Shown here piece after piece: positions 1-9,200 of a DNA stretch of 64,000 nucleotides (position 1 is the first letter of the stretch; each line of letters starts with the position of its first letter). The DNA lies in NCBI RefSeq assembly GCF_017876535.1, contig NZ_JAGIOF010000001.1:248001-312000 (forward strand). Reading direction: 5' to 3'. The notes below the pieces were generated by a model, which saw only the letters and a program-made list of their open reading frames with translations, did no database searches and was not told where the DNA came from. This DNA is from Paeniglutamicibacter kerguelensis. GTDB taxonomy: Bacteria; Actinomycetota; Actinomycetes; Actinomycetales; Micrococcaceae. The translations under genes and the position numbers were made by a program.

Positions 1-1247
1 GATGCCGATCGCGCGGCCGACAGCGCCCTGTTCAGGGCCGGGACATCGGGGCTCGGGGTGCTCGGGGTGCGGCGTATGTCCGCGACCGAGAGTTCCGGAG
101 GCGCGGCAAGCTTCGGCGGGGCCACGTGTTCGTCCGGGTCGTAGATGCCCAGCCCGGCGATCGAGGTGAAGCGCGGGCTGTAGAGCTTGATCGGGGCGAC
201 CAGCGTGCGCGAATGCAGGGCACGCGAGGACGCGACGGCGAGTTCGGCTGCACGCACGGCCTCGCGCAGCACGGCGGCTTCCTTGAATTCCTCGGATTGC
301 ACGTAGGCGTGCAGGGATTCCGAAAGCCTGCCGTAGGACTGGTGGACCTCGGAGGCTTGGCGGCGCAGCTCGCGCAGCAGGTTCGCCAGCGTGTGGCGTT
401 CCTGCGCGTCAAGGGAATCGACGAAGTCGCGTTCGAGCACCTCGTTGACAGCCTCGCGGAAGCGCACCTGCGCCTCCGGTGAGTTCAGGAACTCGGTGAA
501 GCCGCGGAAGGTCTCGCCCTGCGGGGTGCTGCGCAGCTGCTTGTCGCCCTCGAGCACCGCGCCGATGGCGACGCCCTTGACGGTCGAGGATTCCATGATT
601 TCCCCGCGCAGCGCGTGGAGCATTTCCTGCACGCCGTCGCGCATGCGCTTGAAGTCCGCGGGCAGGCCCGAAGCCATGTCCAGCACGGATCGGGTTGCCG
701 CAAGCGCGCCCTCCTTGGGCAGCACTGCGGGGGAGGTGCCGTCGCGCAGCGCGGTGATCTTTTCCTGACGTTGGGCGATTTCCGCTTCCAGAGCGCGGAT
801 ACGGGCGGCCGGGTCGGGGTCGGTTTCATGGGCCAGGGACTCGAGGGAAACCAGCAGGGTGTTCAGCCGCGAGGAGTTCAGGTTGGTGCGGTCACCTGAG
901 AAGTCCGCAAGGAACTTGAGCACGCGGGCCGTCTGCGCGGTGGGTTCGTAGACAAAGTGCCCGTCGACCAGGGGCCTGGCCAGAAACTGGTTTTTCACCC
1001 AGGCATCAGCATACTGCGCGGCCGTCATGGAGTCGTTGAAACCGGGGTCCTCGGCGCGCACCACCTTGAGGAACGCCTCGAGGGAGGCCTGGAAGACCTC
1101 CAGCCCGATCCGGGGCTTAGCGCTGGTGAATTCTGCACGCAGGAAGGCAACTGCCCACGGGGCGGTGGAGAGCAACTTCCAGGCCGCCGAGGACCTGAAT
1201 TGTTGCGTCTGACTCCACAGCGGGCTCGCTGGGTGGGTAGGTCGCAT
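1..1247 (-). CDS. jetA: DUF3375 protein, Wadjet JetA-like (3' end outside window)
   Basis: The minus-strand frame is open from an ATG at 1247 to the left edge (about 415 residues), preceded by an AAAGGA ribosome site. The protein opens with MRPTHPASPLW and contains long helical stretches (LEAEIAQRQEKITALRDG; MESSTVKGVAIGAVLEGD), which I recognise as DUF3375. In the Wadjet systems this family is JetA, the MukF/kleisin-like subunit that works with JetB (MukE-like), JetC (SMC-like ATPase) and JetD (topoisomerase VI-like nuclease) to cleave closed circular plasmids; related MksBEFG systems limit plasmids in corynebacteria and mycobacteria. JetA is normally first, so jetB-C-D would lie to the left, outside the window. 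Family assignment is from memory of the sequence pattern; the complete system is inferred, not seen. Confidence 0.72.
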   Translation of the reverse strand, partial: MRPTHPASPLWSQTQQFRSSAAWKLLSTAPWAVAFLRAEFTSAKPRIGLEVFQASLEAFLKVVRAEDPGFNDSMTAAQYADAWVKNQFLARPLVDGHFVYEPTAQTARVLKFLADFSGDRTNLNSSRLNTLLVSLESLAHETDPDPAARIRALEAEIAQRQEKITALRDGTSPAVLPKEGALAATRSVLDMASGLPADFKRMRDGVQEMLHALRGEIMESSTVKGVAIGAVLEGDKQLRSTPQGETFRGFTEFLNSPEAQVRFREAVNEVLERDFVDSLDAQERHTLANLLRELRRQASEVHQSYGRLSESLHAYVQSEEFKEAAVLREAVRAAELAVASSRALHSRTLVAPIKLYSPRFTSIAGLGIYDPDEHVAPPKLAAPPELSVADIRRTPSTPSPDVPALNRALSAARSA

Positions 1248-1391
1248 CACGGTCCTTTTGCGGGGGATTGAACCCAACAATCCTAGTCCATCGGCGCGCC
1301 GATTTAAGGTTCGCGTGCAGGAGGGTAAGGTCGGTTGCGCCGATCCAACGACCAATACACGGCATTGGCCGCGGAGAGGAAAAGGGAGAAG

Positions 1392-2737
1392 GTGCTTCAA
1401 CGCACTCGCCTGGCCGCAGCCGTGGTGGCTGCCGCGGCACTGGTACTTGCAAGCTGTACGCCTGGGTCCCCGGGCGCGGCCGCACCAAGCAAGCAGGCTG
1501 CAACAGTATCCATCCCGGCACCGGCACCGGCTCCGGCAACCGACCCCCCCCACAACCCAAACCCCCGCAACCCAAACCCCCGTGACACACGCAACAGGGG
1601 AACCGGCCGCACCCACTGAAGCCGAGCTCCTCGGCAGGGCCCGGACCTTGGCCGCCGGCTACGACTACGATGCCGCGGCCAAGGCGCTGGCGGGGCTCAC
1701 AGGCGAGGAAGCCGAGGCTGCGCGAACCGGGATCGCCAAGGCCGGCGCCATGGAGTGGAAAGACAATTCGAAGATCTCGCACCTGTTCTTCCACCCGCTC
1801 ATCGTCGATCCGAAGCGTGCCTTCGACGGGGATAGCCGCCAGCGGGGATACCCGGACTACATGGTGACCATGAAGGAATTCGGCAAGATCAATGACGAGC
1901 TCCACAATCGCGGTTTTGTGTTGGTGAACCCCTCCGACATTGCGGGCTTGGACAAGAACGGCAAGATGGCCTACCGGAGGTCCTCCTGCCCAAGGGCAAG
2001 ACGCCGATCGTCCTGTCCGAGGACGACGTGAGCTACTACGAATACATGGACGGCGACGGCTTCCCTTCCAAGGTCCTGATCGATGACCACGGACAGGTCA
2101 AGAGCGAATACCCCGATGCCCACGGCAAGACGAGCATCGGCGCCTACGACGTGGTCCCGCTCATCGACGAGTACGTCCGGAAGCACCCGGACTTCTCCTC
2201 CCGCGGGTCCAAGGGCCCCGTCGCAATGACCGGCTACAACGGGGTGCGGGGGTACAGGACCTCCAAGAGCGAATACCCCAAGAGCAAGACCATGGCCAAG
2301 GACACCGAGACCGCCACGCAGGTGGCCGATGCCATGAAGGCCAACGGCTGGGTCTTTGCCTCGCACTCCTGGGGGCACATCGACATGGGCAAGACCCCCA
2401 TGCCGAGGTTCGCGAGGGACATGAAGCTGTGGGATGCGGAGGTCCGTCCGATCATCGGGGACACCGACCAGCTCATCTACCCCTTCGGCGCCGACATTGC
2501 CCGTGTGGAGAGGTACGGAGCGCCAGGTACGACGCGCTCAGGAAGGACGGATTCGACTTCTTCTACGGGGTCGACGGAACCACGGCCGCCTGGGAGCAGA
2601 AGGGCGATTCCTACCTGCGCCAGGCCCGCATCAACCTCGACGGACTGCAATTCGCCAAGGAAAGGCGCGGGGACCGGCCGGTGCTGAAGACCTTCTTCGA
2701 CGTGAAGAAGGTCGTGGACCCGGCCAGGCCCGAGTAG
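1392..2737 (+). pseudogene. Lipoprotein polysaccharide deacetylase (NodB-type), three frameshifts
   Basis: Read in one piece the product has a lipoprotein signal (VLQRTRLAAAVV...LASC), a Pro-rich linker, a pre-domain, then a NodB-type deacetylase domain: LSEDDVSYYEY (acidic metal motif), FASHSWGH (His-x3-His metal ligands) and LIYPFGAD. It would remove acetyl groups from a cell-wall or capsular polysaccharide outside the membrane. The frame changes three times: at an 8-C tract (1544-1551, one base extra), near 1975 (one base missing before GTCCTCCTG) and near 2516 (one base missing in GTACGGAGCG). Each break joins two otherwise sensible protein segments. Start GTG 1392 lies after an AGAGGAAAAGGGAG stretch. 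All neighbouring long genes are intact, so this looks like a decaying gene, but local sequencing error at G/C runs is not excluded. Confidence 0.75.
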
Positions 2738-2825
2738 GGTCCCGACGCGGTGGACGCTGGAGGGGTGAGCGGTCCGGGTCCTTTCAGCGCCGGCGCGCAG
2801 GGGCCCGATCATCACCGGTGAGTTT

Positions 2826-2869
2826 GATCCGGGTAGGGATCCTCATTCGCTGGGACCGCTACCCGGATC
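2826..2869. terminator. Inverted repeat between convergent genes
   Basis: GATCCGGGTAG (2826-2836) and its exact complement CTACCCGGATC (2859-2869) form an 11-bp stem with a 22-nt loop, between the end of the deacetylase pseudogene and the end of cynS. It has no T-tract. It may be a bidirectional terminator or a protein site. The rest of 2738-2913 holds nothing recognisable. Confidence 0.4.
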
Positions 2870-2913
2870 GCCGTCAGTGACGTCCAGTGGGACTGTCCCC
2901 GCAGGAGGACTGC

Positions 2914-3384
2914 TTAGAACGGTTTGGTCGGAAGGTACTTTCCGTCCAGGGTGATGACTGCCCGGGAGCCTCCCTCCGGGTCGTCAACCTTCTTGATATC
3001 CAGTTTGAAATTGATGGCGCTGATGATTCCGTCGCCGAATTGCTCGTGCACCAACGCCTTCAACGTGGAGCCATAAACCTGCAGCATTTCGTAGAAGCGG
3101 TAGATGGTGGGGTCCGTTGGAATACCGCCGGGGATGCTCCCGCGCAGGGGAATGGTCTGCAGGAGTCGAACTGCTTCTTGGTCCAGCTCAAGCCGGTTGC
3201 CGACCGCTTCCGCGGCGTCGGCCGGGAGTGGATGCTGGCCGAGCAGGGCTGCCGTCACATAGGCGAGGCTGAGTCCGGTGCCGTCCGCAAGTTCCTGCCA
3301 TGAGAGGTCCTTGCGGGTCTTTGTATCGATGATGACAGCGGTGAGTTCCTCGCGGGGTGTCTGTGAGAACTGGGAATGAATCAT
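2914..3384 (-). CDS. cynS: Cyanate hydratase (cyanase)
   Basis: A 156-residue protein, the usual cyanase length. Cyanase decomposes cyanate with bicarbonate to ammonia and CO2 as a cytoplasmic decamer. The N-terminal half is a helix-turn-helix-like domain. The C-terminal half carries the catalytic residues at the same numbers as in E. coli: Arg96 and Glu99 in YRFYE, and Ser122 in GIISAINF. Start ATG 3384 follows GAAAGGA at good spacing; a longer upstream open frame lacks homology. The gene lies 43 nt downstream of the carbonic anhydrase gene in the same direction, so both are probably one transcript controlled by the divergent cynR. It supplies nitrogen and detoxifies cyanate. Confidence 0.97.
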   Translation of the reverse strand: MIHSQFSQTPREELTAVIIDTKTRKDLSWQELADGTGLSLAYVTAALLGQHPLPADAAEAVGNRLELDQEAVRLLQTIPLRGSIPGGIPTDPTIYRFYEMLQVYGSTLKALVHEQFGDGIISAINFKLDIKKVDDPEGGSRAVITLDGKYLPTKPF

Positions 3385-3427
3385 GGTGTTTCCTTTCGGG
3401 GCTTGGGTTTTTGGGAAGTGGGAGAGG

Positions 3428-4087
3428 TCAGGCGGCCGGAGCGCATCCGGCAGGCGTGTTTCCTGCGTGCGGGTGGTCGGCCAGGCTGACGAAAAGACCG
3501 GAGGAATCGTCCAGCGTGTCAATCGAGCCGGATTCGATGTCATATACCCAGCCATGAAGGTTCAAGGCCTTCTGATCCAGTGCGAGCGCCACCGACGGAT
3601 GAGTCTTGATGTTGTTCAGCTGTGCGACGACATTCCCGCGAACCATCGATGCCAGTCGTTCCGGGTCTGACGCGTGGGCATGAGCGGCGTTCACGGCCTT
3701 GGCCGCATTGGCATGGGCAAGCCAGCTAGCGACGGCCGGCAAGTGCCCAAGGTCCATTCCTGTCGAAATGGCAGTCATTGCACCGCAGTCGGAATGGCCG
3801 CAGATGACGATGTCCTTAACGCCCAGGACCGCAACGGCGTACTCGACGGTGGCGGTGACTCCGCCAGGTTCAGGGCCGTAGGCCGGAACGATATTGCCGG
3901 CATTGCGCAAGACGAATAGATCGCCTGGCTCCCTTTGAGTAAGGAGCTCTGGCACCACCCGGCTGTCCGAGCAAGTGATAAACAATGCTCCCGGGTTTTG
4001 GCTGGTGGCAAGGCGACTGAATAGTCCTGAGCGTTCAGGGAAGGCTTCTCGTTGGAACTTCAGAAAGCCATCGATGATGTCTTGCAT
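3428..4087 (-). CDS. cynT: Beta-class carbonic anhydrase
   Basis: A 219-residue beta-carbonic anhydrase. The zinc ligands are visible: Cys39 and Asp41 in CSDSRV, His98 and Cys101 in CGHSDCGA, with Arg43 completing the Asp-Arg dyad. It interconverts CO2 and bicarbonate in the cytoplasm. Beside cyanase its known role is to recycle the CO2 released from cyanate, so that bicarbonate is not lost by diffusion. Start ATG 4087 follows AAGGAG. It is first in the cynT-cynS pair and divergent from cynR, the same arrangement as in E. coli, although no cynX transporter gene follows here. Confidence 0.95.
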   Translation of the reverse strand: MQDIIDGFLKFQREAFPERSGLFSRLATSQNPGALFITCSDSRVVPELLTQREPGDLFVLRNAGNIVPAYGPEPGGVTATVEYAVAVLGVKDIVICGHSDCGAMTAISTGMDLGHLPAVASWLAHANAAKAVNAAHAHASDPERLASMVRGNVVAQLNNIKTHPSVALALDQKALNLHGWVYDIESGSIDTLDDSSGLFVSLADHPHAGNTPAGCAPAA

Positions 4088-4197
4088 GGGCGGGTCTCCT
4101 TGCCGTGGGTTGTATTTCAAGGATGACCGCCTTTAGCTATAGTGTCCAAGACCTGTTTTCGATCAAATCAATAGAACTTTCCTATAGTCTGAATGGC
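4088..4197. promoter_or_regulatory. Divergent cynT/cynR promoter region
   Basis: This 110-bp gap carries two copies of CTATAGT (4137-4143 and 4182-4188), 45 bp apart. The second contains a TATAGT -10-like box that would start cynR transcription almost at its ATG, so cynR may be leaderless. Tandem sites of this kind are compatible with CynR binding, but no LysR footprint can be proven from sequence. Confidence 0.45.
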
Positions 4198-5073
4198 ATG
4201 ATGCTGCGCCATGTCCGTTACCTGTCCGCCGTCGCCGAACACGGGAATTTCACCCGCGCTGCGGAAGCGTTGTTCATTTCGCAGCCGACCCTTTCGCAGC
4301 AGATCAAACAGCTGGAGAAGTCGCTGCAGGTCCAGCTGCTGGACAGAACGGGACGGACGGTGCGGCTGACCGACGCGGGCGAGGCCTACCTGCACTATGC
4401 GAAGCTCGCCGTGCGGGATTTGGATGCCGGTGAACGTGCCATTCACGACGTCAAGGATCTGAGCCGTGGCTCGCTTCGGTTGGCAATGACGCCCACATTC
4501 ACCGCGTATTTGATCGGTCCGCTGCTTGAGCGATTCAACTCATTGCATCCGGGCATAGCAATCAGTGTGCAGGAAATGACGCAGGACCGGATTGAGGCGG
4601 CCTTGGCGGAGGATCGACTTGATCTCGGCATCGCATTTTCCGGGGTTCGGTCGTTGGAGATTGAATCCCAATCGCTGTTTGTGGAAACGCTCAGCATGGT
4701 CCGCGGCGAGGCCCATCCACGGGCGGGCCGGAAAGGAGCGGTGACATCGAAGGAGCTGGGGCAAGAGGACTTGGTGCTTCTGAGCCGTGATTTTGCGACG
4801 AGGATCCATATCGATAACTACTGCCAGGATCACGGCATTGGGCCACGCATTGCTATCGAGGCCAACTCGATCAGTGCAATCGTTGAAACCGTTCGCCGCG
4901 GGCGGCTCGCAACCATTTTGCCCGAGGCAATTGCCCGTGAATACGAGGGGCTTGAGTCGATTGCAATAGTGCCAGAGATTCCCTCGCGCACGGCTTCCTT
5001 GCTCCGGAGGAAGGGAGCCTATCGGAACGCAGCCAGCCAGGCCTTCACTGAATTGATTTCAAATTGGAATTAG
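4198..5073 (+). CDS. cynR: LysR-family regulator of the cyanate operon
   Basis: A 291-residue LysR regulator that follows E. coli CynR closely over its whole length: the N-terminal HTH (AVAEHGNFTRAAEAL, ISQPTLSQQIKQLE), then RAIHDVKDLSRGSLRLAMTPTF and NSISAIVETVRRGRLATILP in the co-inducer domain. CynR activates cynTS when cyanate is bound and represses its own gene. I start it at ATG 4198 (ATG 4201 is equally possible), because CynR proteins begin just before the (R)H..YL motif and because a TATAGT box lies directly upstream. The open frame extends further upstream without homology. No Shine-Dalgarno sequence is visible. It is divergent from cynTS. The 180 bp downstream (5074-5253) hold nothing I recognise. 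Confidence 0.93.
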   Translation: MMLRHVRYLSAVAEHGNFTRAAEALFISQPTLSQQIKQLEKSLQVQLLDRTGRTVRLTDAGEAYLHYAKLAVRDLDAGERAIHDVKDLSRGSLRLAMTPTFTAYLIGPLLERFNSLHPGIAISVQEMTQDRIEAALAEDRLDLGIAFSGVRSLEIESQSLFVETLSMVRGEAHPRAGRKGAVTSKELGQEDLVLLSRDFATRIHIDNYCQDHGIGPRIAIEANSISAIVETVRRGRLATILPEAIAREYEGLESIAIVPEIPSRTASLLRRKGAYRNAASQAFTELISNWN

Positions 5074-5253
5074 CAGGGAGTCCCGTTTACAGGGGTGTAA
5101 TGCCAACTCGTAAATAGTTGCTCCGCACTTGATGCCCGGCACCCAATGATGTGATTGATTCACCGAAGCATGTGGGCCCGGTGCGATTCCGGCCATGCAG
5201 GGACAAAGCACACAAAGTTTGTTCTGGTGCTCCGCCCCTGCCAAGGCGGCCGG

Positions 5254-6252
5254 CTAGAACTCTTCGCTCTCCACGGTCGTCTGCTGGTGGGAGTTGTACC
5301 TGCTGCCGTGGATCGTCTCGTTGTTGATGAGGGCGTTGAGTTGGGCCAGCTTGTCCCGGTCCAGCTCGACGTCCAGTGCGCCCATGTTTTCGGCAAGATG
5401 CTCGGACTTGGTTGTCCCGGGAATGGCGTGGACATGCTCTCCCTGCGCCAGCACCCAGGCCAGCGACAGGGCCGCCGCGGTGGTTCCCCACTGCGCGGCC
5501 AGCTGCTTCAGTCGGTCGACCAGCACCAGGTTCTGCGGGTAGTTTTCGGCGCGGAATCGCGGCATGAAGTGGCGGATGTCCTTCTCCGGCAGGGACTCGA
5601 TGTCCCGCAGATTGCCCGACAGGTAGCCGCGATACAGCGGGCTGAAGGCCACGAATGCGGTTCCCAGTTCGGCGCAGGCATCCAGCATGGCGATTTCCGG
5701 GTTGCGGGTCGCCAGCGAGTATTCGTTCTGCACGGCGTCGATCGGGTACACCGCGTGGGCCTTGCGCAGCGTTGCGGCCGAGATTTCCGACAGGCCGATG
5801 CCGCCGATCTTTCCGGCGGCCACCGCCTGCGCCAAGGCGCCAACCGATTCCTCCACCGGGACCTTCGGATCGAGCCGGTGCAGGTAGTACAGGTCGATGC
5901 GGTCGGTCTGTAGTTGCTGCAACGACGCATCGACCTGGGCGAGCAGCAGCTCGGGGCGGCCGTCAATGGCGCTGCGCCCGTCGATCAGGGACAACCCGCC
6001 CTTGGAGGCCAGGAAGTATTCGTCGCGGCGGTGCTTCAGGTGTTCACCGATGAGTTCTTCGCTGCGCCGGCCGCCGTAGAGGGTTGCCGTGTCGATGTGG
6101 TTGACGCCCGCGTCGAGGACCTCGTTAAGCAGGCGCCCGGTTGCCTCCGGAGTCGGGAAGTTGGAGTAGCCGTGAACGATGTTCATGGCCCCGTATCCGA
6201 GGGCGTTTACTTTTTGGCCGGCTAGCACACGTGAAGTCATAGCTTTATTCAT
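5254..6252 (-). CDS. Aldo/keto reductase
   Basis: A 332-residue NAD(P)H-dependent oxidoreductase of the aldo/keto reductase superfamily. The catalytic tetrad is in place: Asp54 and Tyr59 (HIDTATLYGG), Lys84 (LASKGG) and His125 (YYLHRLD). The C-terminal cofactor-binding part contains AIPGTTKSEHLAEN. It reduces aldehydes or ketones in the cytoplasm; the substrate cannot be told. Start ATG 6252 overlaps the end of the upstream nuclease/helicase gene (ATGAATAA), which suggests translational coupling; MTSR at 6240 is an alternative. The functional link to the helicase is unclear and the coupling may be incidental. Confidence 0.9.
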   Translation of the reverse strand: MNKAMTSRVLAGQKVNALGYGAMNIVHGYSNFPTPEATGRLLNEVLDAGVNHIDTATLYGGRRSEELIGEHLKHRRDEYFLASKGGLSLIDGRSAIDGRPELLLAQVDASLQQLQTDRIDLYYLHRLDPKVPVEESVGALAQAVAAGKIGGIGLSEISAATLRKAHAVYPIDAVQNEYSLATRNPEIAMLDACAELGTAFVAFSPLYRGYLSGNLRDIESLPEKDIRHFMPRFRAENYPQNLVLVDRLKQLAAQWGTTAAALSLAWVLAQGEHVHAIPGTTKSEHLAENMGALDVELDRDKLAQLNALINNETIHGSRYNSHQQTTVESEEF

Positions 6253-9200
6253 AACATGCCCCGAGCGCCAGGAAGGCCCCGAGCTCCGCAAACGAGGCGG
6301 GGTTGGGCGGCAAGAAATGGGTGAGCCTGGGGGAGCGCACGATCACCGCGCGCCACTGCCCGCGCGAGACTGCGACGTTGATCCGGTTCCGGTTGAGCAG
6401 GAACTCGATGCCGCGCGCCGCGTCCTCGGCAGAGGAACACGCCATGGACACGATGACCACCGGCGCCTCCTGGCCCTGGAACTTGTCGACGGTCCCGACC
6501 TTGACGTCCTCAAGGCCCGCATCGTCCAGCTCCGCGCGCAACAGGTTCACCTGCGCGTTGTAGGCGGCAACCACCAGGATGTCCCCGGCCAGCAATTCCC
6601 GCGGGGCCGAATCGGTGCCGCCGACCCAGCTCAGGCCCGTGTGGGCCCGCACCTGGTTGATGATCTCGTGCGCTTCTTCGACGGATTGCGTGGTGTTGCC
6701 GTGGTGCTCGACCAGGACCGTGGCAACGCCGGCGGGCACGCCGGAGAGTGAGCGGGTGGCGGCCGCGGCCGCCGAATGCAGCTTGGATTCGTAGCTCAGC
6801 GCCGAGACCTTTTCGCAGAGTTCCGGGTGCATGCGCCAGGAGTCGGCAAGGAAGTAACCAAGTTCGTCCGGCAACGTCGGGTGCCCGGCGCTGAGCCACC
6901 CCAGCGCCGACTCGTCGACGGGTTGCGGGTGGGACCCCTGAGTGACCTGCGGCAATTGCTGGGGGTCGCCGAGCAGCAACAGGCGCTTGGCGGCGCGGGA
7001 CACCGCCAGCGTGTTGGCCAGCGAATACTGCCCAGCCTCGTCGATGACCAGCAGGTCCAGCGATCCCTCGGGCACCCGCTTGCCGGTCATGGTCCAGGCC
7101 GTACCGCCGATCAGCGCACCCTCGTCGCCGTTGAGCAGCCTTTCGATCGCATCATCGGTGGTCCCGTCCCATGGAACCTGGGTCTTGTCGCCGGCCTTCT
7201 GCTTCTTGGCCACCTGTTCGGGGTGCACTCCGGCCCCGGTGATGGCCTTGGCCAGGACGTTGTCGACCACGGCGTGGGACTGCGCGACGACCCCGACCTT
7301 CCAGCCCTGCTTCACCAGGGCCGCAATGACGTGGGAAGCCACGAAGGTCTTGCCCGTGCCCGGAGGCCCCTGCACCGCAAGGTAGGAATTGTCGAGGTCG
7401 TTCAGGGCCTCGACAATCGCGGGCACGAAGTTCTTCAGCCCGTTGACCTCCTGCGGCACCGGCGGCCCGGAGAGCGTGGAGAAACGCGGGGCGGCCTTGC
7501 GCAGGATGTCGATGCCGGGGTGCTTGGGCAGCGACGGCAGGGAACCGCCCACGGTGCGGGCGAGCTCGGCCAGCGAATCACGCAGGGACGTGGTGTTGAT
7601 CGGCTGGTCGGGGGTCAGCGCGACGGGCAGGGCCCCGAAGGGCGGGACCTTGGTGTTGGATTTTTCGGTGATGACAAAACGCTCGTCGTTTTCGCTCACC
7701 GTGGCATTGAACAGCCCGGCCCGGTCGGCGTTGCTGGGTTCCAGTTCCGGAGGCAACGGCTGCCCATACATGGCGAACCAGCCGCTGCCGACCTTGAAGT
7801 CCGAGCCCTCGGCCATGGTGCCGCGCAGCTCGGTGACCCTGGATTCGACCCTGGCCCGCGCGCTTGCCTTGTGCCAGTCCTCAACGACCTCGGCATCGTC
7901 GACGATGAACACGTTGCGGGTTTCGGCCCATGAATCGAAGGGCTGGTCGAGCCTGTCGAAGTGCTCCCACCAGAACTGCTTGGCCTCGCGGCGGTGATAG
8001 CCGGTGGCCGCGGCAACCATGGCGATGGCGCGCTCGTCGTCGGTCAACGCCCGGTTTTGTGGCAGCGATTCGAGGTAGGCGCGCAGCGCCAGTTCCTCGG
8101 CGCTGGGTTCGACCTCGTCGATGTCGGGCAGCGGGGTTTCCTCGACCCATTCCGTGCGCGGTTCGTGCGGGACCAGGCCCAGCAGCCAGTCGCGAAGCCG
8201 CAGCGTGGAGAGGCAGTCGTACTCGTTGTAGTCGCTGATGGATTCCAGGATCCTTGCGGCGGCAGCGGTGTCGTTCTCCAGCGCGTCGCAGTACTTGGCG
8301 TAGGCGACCACCGAGGCCCCCGCGTCCTTCACGTCCCCGCCGCGCAGGTTCTCGCCCATGTAGAGGGGTTCGAGTTTCTTGATGGAGTAGGAGCGTTCGG
8401 AGATCAACAGCGAGTGCCGGACGGTGTCGTAGAGGTCGACCAGCAGGCCGTCGCGCAGCCACTGATCGATGGCGTCCTCTGCAACCACGTGGCGCAGCGA
8501 CAGGTTCCGCAGGGCGCTCTTCTCATACGGGGCATAGTGGTAGACCTTCATGTCCGGGTAGGTTTCCCGGCGGTTCTCGAGATAGGCGACGAAGTCGGTG
8601 AAGGCCTTGCGTTCCTGTGCCCTCGAATGGGCCCAGAACGGCTTGAAGACGGGTGCTTCGGTGTCGATTTCGATGACGCCGAAGAGGTATTCCAGACCCC
8701 ATGATTCGTCGAAGGGGTCCTGCCAGAGCGGGTCGCCCTCGAAATCGAAGAAGATGTCCCCGGGGTTGGGCTCGGGCAGCCGGGAAATCGTCTGGTTGCC
8801 TGAGACCTTGTAGGCGACGCCTCCGACGATGCCGTCGCTGCCGCCCAGACCGACTTGCATGCGGGCCTGTTCCGCCAGCTTGAAGTGGGTGTCCCGGGAC
8901 CCGGTGTTGCTTTGCGCCAGCTCGTCGATGGTGGCGATGCCCGATTCCATGAGCTTCTTGCGCTTGGAGGTGCTCATTCCCGCGACCAGAAGGAGGTCGC
9001 GGTGGTTGGCGACCTGCTCGGAGCAGTAGTCGCAGCGCCCGCACGCGCTGATGCCGGGCTGGCCCCAGGCCACGGTCTGCTCTTGGTCTTGGTGGGCTTC
9101 AACCAGCGACTTGAAGCGGTTCCGACGGTCCCTGAAGACCGGCAGTAGCTCATGCATCCGGTGCACCGAATGCGAGTTGTCGCCCAGCACCAGGGTGGTG

